A stretch of DNA of 31,297 nucleotides from Reyranella sp. Its GTDB lineage: Bacteria; Pseudomonadota; Alphaproteobacteria; Reyranellales; Reyranellaceae. Shown piece by piece: positions 1-12,677 of the stretch (positions within the stretch are counted from its first letter, which is position 1; the number at the start of each line of letters is the position of its first letter). Under the pieces are notes generated by a model. That model saw nothing but the letters and a program-made list of their open reading frames with translations. It did not search any database and was not told the DNA's origin. The stretch is taken from NCBI GenBank assembly GCA_004296815.1, contig SCVT01000200.1:1-31297 (forward strand). Direction: 5' to 3'. Position numbers and translations under genes: made by a program.

Positions 1-1
1 G

Positions 2-1081
2 GGGAGCTACTACCGCCTGATGTACGGCGGCCGCGGCCTCGTGCAGGCCGACAACTGCCCGATGCCCAACACGGTGGCGGCGTGGACCGACATTGATCAG
101 CGCACGCGGGCAAGTGGGGCGGCGCTGCTCGCCGGGATGTATCCGCGCTGCGCCAACCTGCCGCTGCGCAACCAAGCCGACTTCACGGTGCCCGATCCGC
201 TGTTCCGGCCGACGCCGACCGCTTCCTGCCCAATGGATCCTGCGGCCAACCGCAAGGCCATCCTCGACCGCATCGGCGGCAGCTTCGCCTCGATCCATCG
301 CGACTACGCTCCGCAGCTCTCGATGATGCGCTCCGTGCTCTGCCCCGGCGACACGACGACGGCGGCGGCGCCGGGCGGGCGCTGCGCCGACGCCGGGATG
401 GCCTCGCACGTGCACACGGAGCCCAGCGGCCGCGTGCGGCTCGGCGGCCCGCTCGGCCTCAGCGCCCTGGCGGCCGAGGCCTTTTTCATGCAGTCGGCCG
501 AGGGCATGCCGAAGGACCAGGTGGCGTGGGGGCGGCTGGCCCACCCCGCGGCGCTGGGCGAACTGGTGTCGCTGCATGTGATGGCCTCGGACCTCACCGA
601 GAAGACCAAGACGATCGCCCGCGAGCGCGGCTCCAACATGCTGTCGCTGATCCTGCTGGTGCTGCAGAGCGGGCACAATTTCCCGGGCGCGCAGCCCACC
701 GGCCAGCCGGTGCGCTTCGGCCTGCTGATGGGCCACCAGAGCAATATCTACAACGTGGCGAGCCTGCTCGATCTGAGCTGGCGCATCCCGGGCTCGCAAC
801 CCAACGAGGCGTCGCCCGGCGGTGCGCTGGCCTTCGAGCAGTTCCACGATGCGCGCCACGGCAAGCGCTACGTGCGGGTCGCCTACTACGCGCAGACGCT
901 CGAGGAGATGCGCGACCTGAAGCGCCTCGACTACCGAGATCCGCCCGGAATGATCACGGTGCCGATCCCGGCCTGCAGCGCCGAGTCGGTGAACGGCGCC
1001 TGCCCGCTCGAGACCTTCGCGAAGATCGTGAAGGCGGCGGTGGACAGCAATTGCGTGAGCGTGGGCGCCGGGAGTTACTAG
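2..1081 (+). CDS. Histidine acid phosphatase (AppA/Agp-like), 5'-truncated by window edge
   Basis: The frame is open to the left edge, so the true start lies outside the window and the N-terminal RHGxR catalytic motif is not visible. About 359 residues are present, against roughly 430 for E. coli AppA. From memory the visible part follows AppA/glucose-1-phosphatase block by block: DIDQRTR (AppA DVDERTR, which holds a phosphate-binding Arg), LAGMYPRC, QADFTVPDPLF, the GW/WGR region, PPGMITVPIPAC and a C-terminal CPLETF. These enzymes are periplasmic phosphomonoesterases that release phosphate from phytate or sugar phosphates; family members carry signal peptides. Oddity: the block that reads GHDTN or GHDSN in active members reads GHQSN here (Gln codon at 737-739), so the Asp proton donor is missing. 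The gene stands alone and converges on the small minus-strand gene at 1215. Family assignment is secure; catalytic activity is doubtful. Confidence 0.88.
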   Translation, partial: GSYYRLMYGGRGLVQADNCPMPNTVAAWTDIDQRTRASGAALLAGMYPRCANLPLRNQADFTVPDPLFRPTPTASCPMDPAANRKAILDRIGGSFASIHRDYAPQLSMMRSVLCPGDTTTAAAPGGRCADAGMASHVHTEPSGRVRLGGPLGLSALAAEAFFMQSAEGMPKDQVAWGRLAHPAALGELVSLHVMASDLTEKTKTIARERGSNMLSLILLVLQSGHNFPGAQPTGQPVRFGLLMGHQSNIYNVASLLDLSWRIPGSQPNEASPGGALAFEQFHDARHGKRYVRVAYYAQTLEEMRDLKRLDYRDPPGMITVPIPACSAESVNGACPLETFAKIVKAAVDSNCVSVGAGSY

Positions 1082-1102
1082 GACGTTGCTCTTCGCGTTG
1101 CC

Positions 1103-1200
1103 CATCCTTCGAGACGCGCGCCACGGGCGCGCTCCTCAGGATGAGGGCAAAGGTAAAGCCTCACCCTGAGGAGCCGCGCGTAGCGCGGCGTCTCGAAGGG
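1103..1200. repeat. Pair of inverted REP-like palindromic repeats
   Basis: Two copies of a roughly 42-base palindrome-bearing element face each other between convergent genes. The left copy (1103-1146) begins CATCCTTCGAGACGCG and ends CTCCTCAGGATGAGG. The right copy (1160-1200) is its near-exact reverse complement, beginning CTCACCCTGAGGAGC and ending GTCTCGAAGGGG. Each copy has its own inner hairpin (GCGCGCCACGGGCGCGC on the left, CGCGCGTAGCGCGGCG on the right). This style of intergenic repeat is common in Bradyrhizobium-like genomes. A pair between convergent genes could fold into a large hairpin and act as a two-way terminator, which is inference. Confidence 0.8.
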
Positions 1201-1214
1201 GGGCACAGCGAAAA

Positions 1215-1427
1215 TCAACGATCCGAGACCAGGCGCTCGCGGCCGAGCGGCGTGATGGCGTCGCCTTCCGGCGTCGTCTCGATCAGTTCGAGCTGAAGCA
1301 GCCGGACGCGATGCTCCTCGGGCATCGACCGCGCCGTGCCGTCGGCGAGCTCGCGCAAGGACAGAAGCGCCGCCTGCTTGAGCGGCGCGATCAGGCCTCG
1401 GGGCATGGTTCGAATGTCGCGGACCAT
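1215..1427 (-). CDS. Small conserved-looking hypothetical protein (70 aa)
   Basis: Unrecognised small protein, starting MVRDIRTMPRG and ending LGRERLVSDR. An in-frame TTG twelve bases further upstream (1439) is another possible start, but the GGAGG at about 1441-1445 touches that TTG and lies 12 bases from the ATG, so the ATG is preferred. The protein is soluble, charged and has no signal or membrane segment. Its C-terminal half (LLQLELIETTPEGDAITPLGRERL) looks like a helix followed by a winged turn, as in small winged-helix or 'end-of-operon' proteins, but this is only an impression. It follows the REC-PAS-HWE kinase on the same strand after 117 bases and could be co-transcribed. No function is assigned. 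Confidence 0.55.
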   Translation of the reverse strand: MVRDIRTMPRGLIAPLKQAALLSLRELADGTARSMPEEHRVRLLQLELIETTPEGDAITPLGRERLVSDR

Positions 1428-1544
1428 CGTCTCTATCAACCTCCGTATCGGACGCGGTTAACGCGACGGCGCGGTGGAAGTTGATGGTGCAAGGCTCGAA
1501 ATCGGCGGGAACCGCCGCGGCTCTGCCGTTTTCCGGCGGCGCTC

Positions 1545-3413
1545 CTAGGCCTCGATGGCGCGGCGCCGCGGAGGTTCCAGCAGGGAGACCAGCACGCGCT
1601 CCAGGCTGTCGGCCTCGAGCGGCTTGGAGAGGACCGGGATGTTGGCGTAGCGCCGGTCGATCGAGTCGCGCTGGTAGCCGGTGATGAACACGAACGGCAC
1701 GCCGCGCGCGACCAGCAGGTCGGCCAGCGGGTCGGCGAGTTCGCCCGCCAGGTTGAAGTCGAGCAGGGCGCCGTCGAAGCGCTCGCTCTTGGCTGCGGCG
1801 ATGCCGTCGGCCAGCCTGCCGTAAGGGCCGAGCACGGTGGCGCCGAGCTCCTCCAGGATCTTCCTGGCCATCATGCCGACCAGCACCTCGTCCTCGACCA
1901 TCAGCAGCCGCCGGCCGGCGAGACTGCCGCCGCGCTTCGATCCGGCCTCGCGGGCGGCCGCCGGCGCGGGCTTCTCGGCCGCCGAGGCGCCGACGATCTG
2001 GGCGCGGGGGATGGAGAGGCGCACATGAAGGCCGCCGGGCCGCCAGTCGTAGAGCACGCCGCCCCGGAACTGCGCTTCGATCGAGGAGCGCACGATCGAG
2101 AGCCCGAAGCCCAGCGACGTGGGCTCGGCGGCGTCCGGGCCGCCGGTCTCGGTCCATTCGAGCACCAATGCCTTGTCGTCGATCGTCCAGACGAGGCGGA
2201 GATGGCCGCCCTCGGTCGAGAGGGCGCCGTACTTGGCGGCATTGGTCGCCAGCTCGTGCAGGGCGAGCGCCACGGCCTGGGCGGTGGCGGGCAGCAGCAT
2301 GGCCGCCGGGCCGCCGGCCTCGATGCGCTCGCGATGGTCGGTGCGGTAGGGCGCCAGCTCCTCCTCGACGATCTGGCCGAGGCTCGCGCCCTGCCAGCGG
2401 GTCGCCGAGAGCAGGTTGTGCGTCGCGGCCAGCGCATGGATGCGGCCCTCGACGGTCGAGACGAAGTCGGGTGTCGACTTGGCCTTGGTCAGCCGCAGCA
2501 CCGAGAGCACGACGGCCAGCATGTTCTTGGCGCGGTGGTCGACCTCGCGGGCGAGCACGAGCTGGCGCTCCTCGGCGCGCTTGCGCTCGGTGATGTCGAC
2601 GGTGACGCCGATCACGCGCACGGCGGTGCCGTCGCCGTCGCGGGCGATCACGCCGGCGCCGTAACACCAGCGCACTTCGCCGCTCGGCCGGATGATGCGG
2701 AACTCGAGCTGGAAGCGGTCCTGGCCGGAGGCGACGACGGTGGCCAACGAGTTCTTCTCGCGGTCGTCGGGATGCATCATCGCCTCGACCCGCTCGACGG
2801 TCGGCGTGAAGGACGCGCGGTCGACGTCGAAGATGCGGTAGGGACCCTCGTCCCACTCGATGTTGCCGCTCGCGACATCGACCTCCCACGAGCCCATCTC
2901 GCCGGCGGTGAGCGCGATCGAGCGGCGCTGCTCGGAGCGGCGGAACTGCTCGGTCTGGGCCTCGAGCTCGGCGGTGCGGGCGGCGACCCGCGCCTCGAGG
3001 TCGGCGTTCAGCGCCTCGAGCTGGCGGGTTTTGCGGTAGAGCTCGATGAAGACGCGGACCTTGGCGCGCAGCACCTCGGGCACGACCGGCACGGCGACAT
3101 AGTCGACGGCGCCGATCTCGTAGCCGCGCAGATGGTCGGTGTCGGCGATCTGCACCGCCGAGACGAAGATCATCGCGAGCTTCTGGAAGCGCGGATGCTC
3201 GCGGATCATGGCTGCGAGCTGGAAGCCGTCGATCTGCGGCATCACGACGTCGATCAGCACGACGGCGACGTTGTCGGTCTTGAGCAGCAGGTTGAGCGCC
3301 TCGTGCGGCGAGTTGGCCTTGATCAGGTTCTCGCCCAGCTCCTCGAGGATGACCTCGTAGCTCAGAAGCTTGGCCGGCTGATCGTCGATCAGCAGGATGT
3401 TGACCTTGTCCAC
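1545..3413 (-). CDS. REC-PAS-HWE histidine kinase-REC signalling protein
   Basis: Soluble hybrid kinase of 622 aa. Order: receiver (about 4-120, phospho-acceptor Asp55), short coiled linker (125-160), PAS/PAC sensor (about 165-280, ending [10 protein letters not shown]), HWE-type dimerisation and catalytic domain (281-470), Ala-rich linker, second receiver (502-612, Asp552). The HWE hallmarks are VDHRAKN (His293 is the probable phosphorylation site), [14 protein letters not shown] (N box, Asn391), the W-x-E pair (Trp420, Glu422) and GFGLSIV. In the first receiver the usual KP motif reads AVP ([14 protein letters not shown]), so the conserved Lys is absent. GTG at 3413 is chosen because AAGGA lies ten bases upstream and the receiver then begins at once ([16 protein letters not shown]); GTG at 3434 is the alternative. 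It lies 23 bases after the stop of the poly-HAMP kinase and is probably co-transcribed with it, which makes it a likely phosphorelay partner. Confidence 0.93.
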   Translation of the reverse strand: MDKVNILLIDDQPAKLLSYEVILEELGENLIKANSPHEALNLLLKTDNVAVVLIDVVMPQIDGFQLAAMIREHPRFQKLAMIFVSAVQIADTDHLRGYEIGAVDYVAVPVVPEVLRAKVRVFIELYRKTRQLEALNADLEARVAARTAELEAQTEQFRRSEQRRSIALTAGEMGSWEVDVASGNIEWDEGPYRIFDVDRASFTPTVERVEAMMHPDDREKNSLATVVASGQDRFQLEFRIIRPSGEVRWCYGAGVIARDGDGTAVRVIGVTVDITERKRAEERQLVLAREVDHRAKNMLAVVLSVLRLTKAKSTPDFVSTVEGRIHALAATHNLLSATRWQGASLGQIVEEELAPYRTDHRERIEAGGPAAMLLPATAQAVALALHELATNAAKYGALSTEGGHLRLVWTIDDKALVLEWTETGGPDAAEPTSLGFGLSIVRSSIEAQFRGGVLYDWRPGGLHVRLSIPRAQIVGASAAEKPAPAAAREAGSKRGGSLAGRRLLMVEDEVLVGMMARKILEELGATVLGPYGRLADGIAAAKSERFDGALLDFNLAGELADPLADLLVARGVPFVFITGYQRDSIDRRYANIPVLSKPLEADSLERVLVSLLEPPRRRAIEA

Positions 3414-3436
3414 GGTGGCGGAATCCTTGGGCACGG

Positions 3437-8347
<4,911 letters not shown>

Positions 8348-8442
8348 GAAGCCCCCTCGAGACGGGTCCCTCGGCGCACGCTCGGACCTCCCGCAACGAC
8401 AAACAACGCCCATCGCTGCCCGAGGTTGCACACGATCACACA

Positions 8443-8477
8443 TTGGTCCTAAAGTGGTATGACCACGGACTGACCAA
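8443..8477. promoter_or_regulatory. Nested palindromic operator, probable GntR/FadR binding site
   Basis: Seen directly: TTGGTC-N5-GTGGT-ATG-ACCAC-N5-GACCAA. The inner pair (8454-8466) and the outer pair (8443-8448 with 8472-8477) share one centre at base 8460. The core TGGT-N3-ACCA is the known consensus of FadR-subfamily GntR regulators such as PdhR and GlcC. The site ends seven bases before the gntR start codon and overlaps its AAGG ribosome site, and it lies in the divergent region with the hybrid kinase. A weak promoter (TTGCAC at 8426, TAAAGT at 8450) would be covered by it. Autorepression of the gntR-rpiB-ABC operon is the natural inference. Confidence 0.72.
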
Positions 8478-8483
8478 GGCCCA

Positions 8484-9233
8484 ATGCTTGCCATAACAAG
8501 GCAAGACAACGAGGAAACGCCAAGCGGCGCCGAGCGCGTGCTGACCTTCTTCCGCGACCGGCTGCTGTCGGGCGAGCTGAAGGCGGGCGACCGGCTGCTG
8601 GGCGAGCGGGAGCTCTCCCTGGCGCTGGGCGTCAGCCGGCCGGTGCTGCGCGAGGCGTTGCGCTCGCTCGCCATGCTCGGCCTGCTCGACATCCGCCACG
8701 GTCGCGGCGCCTACGTCCGTTCGGCCGACGCCTCGGTGCTGGGCCAGGCGCTGACGCTCTGCCTCGCGCCCGAGCCCAACATCCTCGACGACGTGCTGCA
8801 GGCGCGCATCGCCATCGAATGCCAGGCCATTCGCCTCGCCTGCGCGCGTGCGAGCGAACGCGACCTCCAGGCGATCGCCGCCACCCTCGACACACTGGTC
8901 GACTCGCTCGACGATCCCGAGCGCGGCGGCGGCGCCGACTACGCCTTCCACCTCGCGATCGTGCGGGCGAGCGACAGCGCCGCGTTGATGAAGATCTACG
9001 AGGCGATCTCGCCGCTGCTGATGCGCAGCCACGTCGAGCGCCGCCGCGACACGTTCCGCGAGCCCGCCATCACCTCGGGCCTGGTCGAGGCGCACCGGCA
9101 GGTGTTCCTGGCGCTGGCACGGCGCGACCCCGACGAGGCCGAGCGGGCGTTGCGCGGCCATTTCCGCATCGGCGACGAGCTGCGCCGCAACAACCTGATC
9201 TCCACTTGGCAAGAACGAGGAAGCACCCCATGA
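8484..9233 (+). CDS. GntR-family transcriptional regulator, FadR subfamily (FCD domain)
   Basis: DNA-binding repressor or activator of 249 aa. The N-terminal winged helix-turn-helix (about 16-82) has the family pattern: [24 protein letters not shown], then [31 protein letters not shown]. The C-terminal FCD effector domain (about 95-230) shows likely metal or ligand residues in [27 protein letters not shown] and RGHF. FCD regulators commonly sense small organic acids or sugar acids. The ATG at 8484 has AAGG four to five bases upstream. The stop overlaps the ATG of the rpiB-like gene (ATGA), so the two are translationally coupled, and the binding-protein genes follow. A TGGT-N3-ACCA operator sits just before the start, which argues for autoregulation and control of the whole operon. 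Confidence 0.93.
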   Translation: MLAITRQDNEETPSGAERVLTFFRDRLLSGELKAGDRLLGERELSLALGVSRPVLREALRSLAMLGLLDIRHGRGAYVRSADASVLGQALTLCLAPEPNILDDVLQARIAIECQAIRLACARASERDLQAIAATLDTLVDSLDDPERGGGADYAFHLAIVRASDSAALMKIYEAISPLLMRSHVERRRDTFREPAITSGLVEAHRQVFLALARRDPDEAERALRGHFRIGDELRRNNLISTWQERGSTP

Positions 9234-9676
9234 AGATCGTCGTCGGCTCCGACCATGCAGGCTTCCCGATGAAGGCCGAGTTGCTCGCCTTCCTGAAGGA
9301 GCGCGGCCACGAGGTCGAGGATGTCGGCTCCTTCGATCCCGCGCCGGTCGACTTCCCCGACGTCGCGCGCAAGGTCGCGGCGGCCATCACCTCGGGCCGC
9401 GCCGAGCGCGGGCTGATGGTGTGCGGCACCGGGGTCGGCGCCTCGATCGGCGCCAACAAGATGAAGGGCATTCGCGCGGCGGTCTGCCACGACGTGCATT
9501 CGGCGCACCAGTGCGTCGAGCACGACGACGTCAACGTCATGTGCATCGGCGCGCAGATCGTCGGGCCCTGGCTCGCCAAGGACCTGATCGCGTCATACCT
9601 CGATGCGAAATTCTCGACGGCGGAGGAATTCCGCCGCCGGGTGGCGAAGCTCGCCGACATGGATGCGGGCCGCTAG
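9230..9676 (+). CDS. rpiB: RpiB/LacAB-family sugar-phosphate isomerase
   Basis: Cytoplasmic isomerase of 148 aa, the usual RpiB length. It starts [15 protein letters not shown] (family SDHAG motif) and has VCGTGVGASIGANK with Cys65 as the catalytic base. In the second motif, where ribose-5-phosphate isomerases typically read A-x-x-S/A-R-x-H-N-D-A-N, this protein reads AHQCVEHDDVNVMCIGAQIVG, so the phosphate-binding Arg position is altered. The family also includes isomerases for allose-, galactose-, erythrulose- and other sugar phosphates, so the substrate need not be ribose 5-phosphate. ATG at 9230 overlaps the gntR stop and has GAGGA upstream. Being between a FadR-type regulator and an uptake system suggests a catabolic rather than housekeeping isomerase. 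Family secure, substrate open. Confidence 0.9.
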   Translation: MKIVVGSDHAGFPMKAELLAFLKERGHEVEDVGSFDPAPVDFPDVARKVAAAITSGRAERGLMVCGTGVGASIGANKMKGIRAAVCHDVHSAHQCVEHDDVNVMCIGAQIVGPWLAKDLIASYLDAKFSTAEEFRRRVAKLADMDAGR

Positions 9677-9712
9677 GCTTCAGGCAATCAACGAACCCAA
9701 ACGGAGGAAACG

Positions 9713-10504
9713 ATGAGGAAGATGCTGACGGCCGTCGCGATCGCGGCGGTGACGATGATGGGCGTGGCAGGGCTCGCGCACGCCGACGCGCTCGACGACA
9801 TCAAGAAGGCGGGCAAGATCCGCATCGCCATCGATCTCGGCGTGCCGCCCTACGGCATGACCGACGACAAGATGCAGCCCACCGGCTCCGACATCGAGAC
9901 GGCCAAGCTGCTCGCCGCCGACTGGGGCCTGCAGTTCGAGCACGTGCCCACGACCGGCGCCTCGCGCATCCCCTCGCTGCAGACCGGCAAGGCCGACCTC
10001 GTGATCTCGACGCTGTCGATCACGCCGGAACGCGCCAAGGTCATCGACTTCTCCAAGGGCTACGCCGTGCTGCGCACGGTGATCGCCGCGCCCAAGAGCG
10101 TGAACATCAAGAGCATGGCCGACCTCGACGGCAAGACCGTGGGCACGGTGCGCGGCACCACGCACGACACCCAGCTCACCAAGGAAGGCCCGAAGGGCAT
10201 GAAGCTGGTGCGCTACGAGGACGACGCCACCGAGGCACAGGCCTTCCTGTCGGGCCAGGTCGACATCTTCTCGACCGCCGAGCTGCTGGTCGCGCCGATC
10301 GACAAGAAGAACCCGGCCCGCCAGGTCGAGGTGAAGTTCGTGCTCGACACCTTCAAGCTCGCCGTCGGCGTCAAGAAGGACGAGGCGCGGCTGCTCGCGG
10401 AAGTCGACAAGTGGATCGCGACCAACCTCAAGAACGGCAAGCTCGACGCGATCTACAAAAAGTATCACGGCAACGGCCTGCCCGACGTCATCCTGAACCA
10501 GTAG
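9713..10504 (+). CDS. ABC transporter substrate-binding protein, family 3 (polar amino acid type), copy 1
   Basis: Periplasmic binding protein of 263 aa. The signal peptide runs to about residue 25 (MRKMLTAV...GLAHA|DALDD). The mature protein has the SBP_bac_3 layout: GKIRIAIDLGVPPYGM, SDIETAKLLAADW, the TGASRIPSLQTGKADLVISTLSITPERAKVIDFS hinge block, and the second-lobe GKTVGTVRGTTHD and FLSGQVDIFSTAE. In this family the SITPER-type Ser/Thr-Arg pair binds the ligand carboxylate. The ribosome site CGGAGGAAACG before the ATG is strong. Copy 2 follows after eight bases and starts its mature part with almost the same residues. The system should import an amino acid or a similar organic acid; the ligand is not readable from sequence. 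Confidence 0.93.
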   Translation: MRKMLTAVAIAAVTMMGVAGLAHADALDDIKKAGKIRIAIDLGVPPYGMTDDKMQPTGSDIETAKLLAADWGLQFEHVPTTGASRIPSLQTGKADLVISTLSITPERAKVIDFSKGYAVLRTVIAAPKSVNIKSMADLDGKTVGTVRGTTHDTQLTKEGPKGMKLVRYEDDATEAQAFLSGQVDIFSTAELLVAPIDKKNPARQVEVKFVLDTFKLAVGVKKDEARLLAEVDKWIATNLKNGKLDAIYKKYHGNGLPDVILNQ

Positions 10505-10512
10505 GAGCGGTC

Positions 10513-11334
10513 ATGAAGCTCGCTGCCTGGCTGCGCCCGATACTGGGCGCAGCGTTCGCTGTCCTTGCGGTCGTCGCTCCTGTCGCGTTCGGCGCGACGG
10601 CCCAGGCCGACACGCTCGATGACATCAAGAAGGCCGGCAAGATCCGGATCGCCATCGACCTCGCGATCCCGCCCTTCGGCATGACCGACGAAAAGATGCA
10701 GCCGGCCGGGTCCGACGTCGACCTGGCGCGCCTGCTCGCCAAGGATCTCGGCGTCCAGCTCGAGATCGTAACGACCACGGGGCCGACGCGTATCCCGTTC
10801 CTGCAGACCAACAAGGCGGACCTCGTCGTGTCGACGCTGTCGATCACGCCGGACCGCGCCAAGGTGATCGACTTCACGATCCCCTACGCCGACCATCCGT
10901 CGGTGATCGCCGGGCTGAAGACGGCCACGATCAAGCAGATGTCGGACCTCGACGGCAAGAAGGTCGCGGTCGTGCGCGGCACGACGCAGGACGCCGACCT
11001 CACGCGCCAGGCCAAGGGCGCGCAGCTGATCCGCTACGAGGACGACGCCACCATGGCGCTGGCCTTCGCGTCGGGCCAGGTCGACATCATCGCGACCGCA
11101 CGGTCGCTGCTGCCGGCCATCAGCAAGAAGAATCCGGCGCGCACGCTCGAGCCCAAGATCACAATGCAGACGAACTACCTGGCGATCGGCATGCGCAAGG
11201 ACGAGCCGAAGCTGCTCGCCTGGGTGAACGACTGGGTGCGCACCAACCTGCAGAACGGCAAGCTGATCGCCATCTACAAGACCCATCACGGGATCGACAT
11301 CGATCCTGCCATGCTCCTCAAGGCCGGCGGCTGA
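10513..11334 (+). CDS. ABC transporter substrate-binding protein, family 3, copy 2 (tandem paralogue)
   Basis: Second periplasmic binding protein, 273 aa, with its own signal peptide (about 1-33, ending TAQA|DTLDD). It is clearly a paralogue of the gene before it: both mature chains open D-x-LDDIKKAGKIRIAIDL, then PP(Y/F)GMTD(D/E)KMQP, and both keep the STLSITP-x-RAKVIDF block and the VRGTT block. The ligand-lobe loops differ (FTIPYADHPSVIAGLK here, FSKGYAVLRTVIAAPK in copy 1), so ligand preference may have diverged. Eight bases separate it from copy 1, with GGAGCGG before the ATG. The two permeases and the ATPase follow, so both proteins probably dock on the same transporter. Confidence 0.93.
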   Translation: MKLAAWLRPILGAAFAVLAVVAPVAFGATAQADTLDDIKKAGKIRIAIDLAIPPFGMTDEKMQPAGSDVDLARLLAKDLGVQLEIVTTTGPTRIPFLQTNKADLVVSTLSITPDRAKVIDFTIPYADHPSVIAGLKTATIKQMSDLDGKKVAVVRGTTQDADLTRQAKGAQLIRYEDDATMALAFASGQVDIIATARSLLPAISKKNPARTLEPKITMQTNYLAIGMRKDEPKLLAWVNDWVRTNLQNGKLIAIYKTHHGIDIDPAMLLKAGG

Positions 11335-11349
11335 CCGCCGGCCGGGTCC

Positions 11350-12033
11350 ATGTCCTACAAGTTCGACTTCGAGTTCCTTGCCGAGCGCTGGCCCGACTTC
11401 GTGGCCGGCGCCTGGCTCACGATCCAGCTCACGGTGGCGTCGATCGCGCTCGGCTTCCTGCTGGGTACGGTCTGCGCGCTGGCCCGCGTCTACGGCGGCC
11501 CGGCGGTCCGCCGTGTTGTCGGCGTCTATGTCGAGGCGATCCGCAACACGCCGCTCCTGATCCAGATCTTCATCGTCTATTTCGGCCTCTCGAGCCTCGG
11601 CCTCAAGCTCAGCGCCGAGGTCTCGGCGATCGTGGCGCTCACCGTGAACATGGGCGCCTACACGACCGAGATCATGCGGGCGGGCATCCAGTCGATCCAG
11701 CGCACCCAGCTCGAGGCCGCCGATTGCCTGGGTCTCACCAAGCTGCAGACCATCCTGCACGTCGTGCTGCTGCCGGCGATGGAGCGCGTCTACCCCGCGC
11801 TCTCCAGCCAGTTCGTGCTGCTGATGCTCGCCTCCTCGATCACCTCGCAGATCTCCGCCGAGGAGCTGACCGCGACCGCCAACCTCGTGCAGTCCGACAC
11901 CTATCGCAGCTTCGAGGTCTACGTGATCGTGGCGGTGGTCTATCTCGCCCTGTCGGCGCTCTACCGCTTCGCGCTGTGGGCGATTGGGCTCGTGCTGTTC
12001 GAGCGCCGCCGCAAGCTGGGGACGCCGCTGTGA
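11350..12033 (+). CDS. Amino-acid-type ABC transporter permease 1 (HisM/GlnP family)
   Basis: Inner-membrane subunit of 227 aa with the HEQRo/His-Glu-Gln permease pattern: N-terminal FVAGAWLTIQLTVASIALGFLLG, VEAIRNTPLLIQIFIVYFGL, NMGAYTTEIMRAGIQSIQ, and the ATPase-contacting EAA loop EAADCLGLTKLQTILHVVLLPAM. About five membrane helices can be picked out. The start is 15 bases after the second binding protein; the ribosome site is weak (GCCGGG). Its last codons overlap the GTG start of permease 2, so the pair is probably made in equal amounts as a heterodimer. Confidence 0.94.
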   Translation: MSYKFDFEFLAERWPDFVAGAWLTIQLTVASIALGFLLGTVCALARVYGGPAVRRVVGVYVEAIRNTPLLIQIFIVYFGLSSLGLKLSAEVSAIVALTVNMGAYTTEIMRAGIQSIQRTQLEAADCLGLTKLQTILHVVLLPAMERVYPALSSQFVLLMLASSITSQISAEELTATANLVQSDTYRSFEVYVIVAVVYLALSALYRFALWAIGLVLFERRRKLGTPL

Positions 12034-12677
12034 TCCAGCTCAGCGCCAACCATATCCTCTATCTCGTCGAGGCGGCGCGCTGGACGGTGCTGCTGTCGCT
12101 GATCGCCTTCGCGGGCGGCGCAATGGTCGGCCTGCCGCTGGCGCTCATGCGCGTTTCACGCTCCGCCCTGCTACGCGGGCTGGCCAGCGTCTACATCCAG
12201 GTCGTGCAGGGCACGCCGCTGCTGATCGTGCTGTTCCTGTCGTATTTCGGCCTCGGCATCCTGGGCTACAAGCTCGACCCGCTGATCGCCGCCGGACTCT
12301 CCTTCACCATCTACGCTGCGGCCTTCCTGGCTGAGATCTGGCGCGGCTGCATCCAGGCGGTGCCCAAGACGCAGTGGGAGGCGTCGGACTGCCTCGGCCT
12401 CAATCCGGTGCAGCAATATGCCTACGTGATCCTGCCGCAGGCCGTGCGCATCGCCACGCCGCCCACCGTGGGCTTCATGGTGCAGATCGTGAAGAACACC
12501 TCGCTCGCCTCGGTGATCGGCTTCGTCGAGCTCGCGCGCGCCGGCCAGATCGTCAACAATTCGACCTTCGAGCCGTTCGCCATCTTCGCCATCGTCGGGG
12601 CCATCTATTTCGCCATCTGCTACCCGCTGTCGGTGGCCAGCCGCCATCTCGAGAGGAAGGCCAATGCCGGAAGGTGA
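12030..12677 (+). CDS. Amino-acid-type ABC transporter permease 2 (HisQ/GlnP family)
   Basis: Partner inner-membrane subunit, 215 aa. It begins with GTG at 12030 and overlaps the TGA of permease 1 by four bases (GTGA). Family signatures: VEAARWTVLLSLIAFAGGAMVGLPLALMR, YIQVVQGTPLLIVLFLSYFGLG, IYAAAFLAEIWRGCIQAVPKTQWEASDCLGLNP (EAA loop) and ILPQAVRIATPP, then VGFMVQIVKNTSLASVIGFVELARAGQ. About five membrane helices. It overlaps the start of the ATPase gene by 14 bases. The two permeases differ throughout, so the channel is a heterodimer as in histidine- and glutamate-type systems. Confidence 0.94.
   Translation: MIQLSANHILYLVEAARWTVLLSLIAFAGGAMVGLPLALMRVSRSALLRGLASVYIQVVQGTPLLIVLFLSYFGLGILGYKLDPLIAAGLSFTIYAAAFLAEIWRGCIQAVPKTQWEASDCLGLNPVQQYAYVILPQAVRIATPPTVGFMVQIVKNTSLASVIGFVELARAGQIVNNSTFEPFAIFAIVGAIYFAICYPLSVASRHLERKANAGR

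Noticed and set aside
8348..8692. N-terminal extension of the hybrid kinase to 8692
   Set aside because: The extra 115 residues are Ser/Arg-rich read-through opposite gntR, and a GAGGGG site sits right before ATG 8347.
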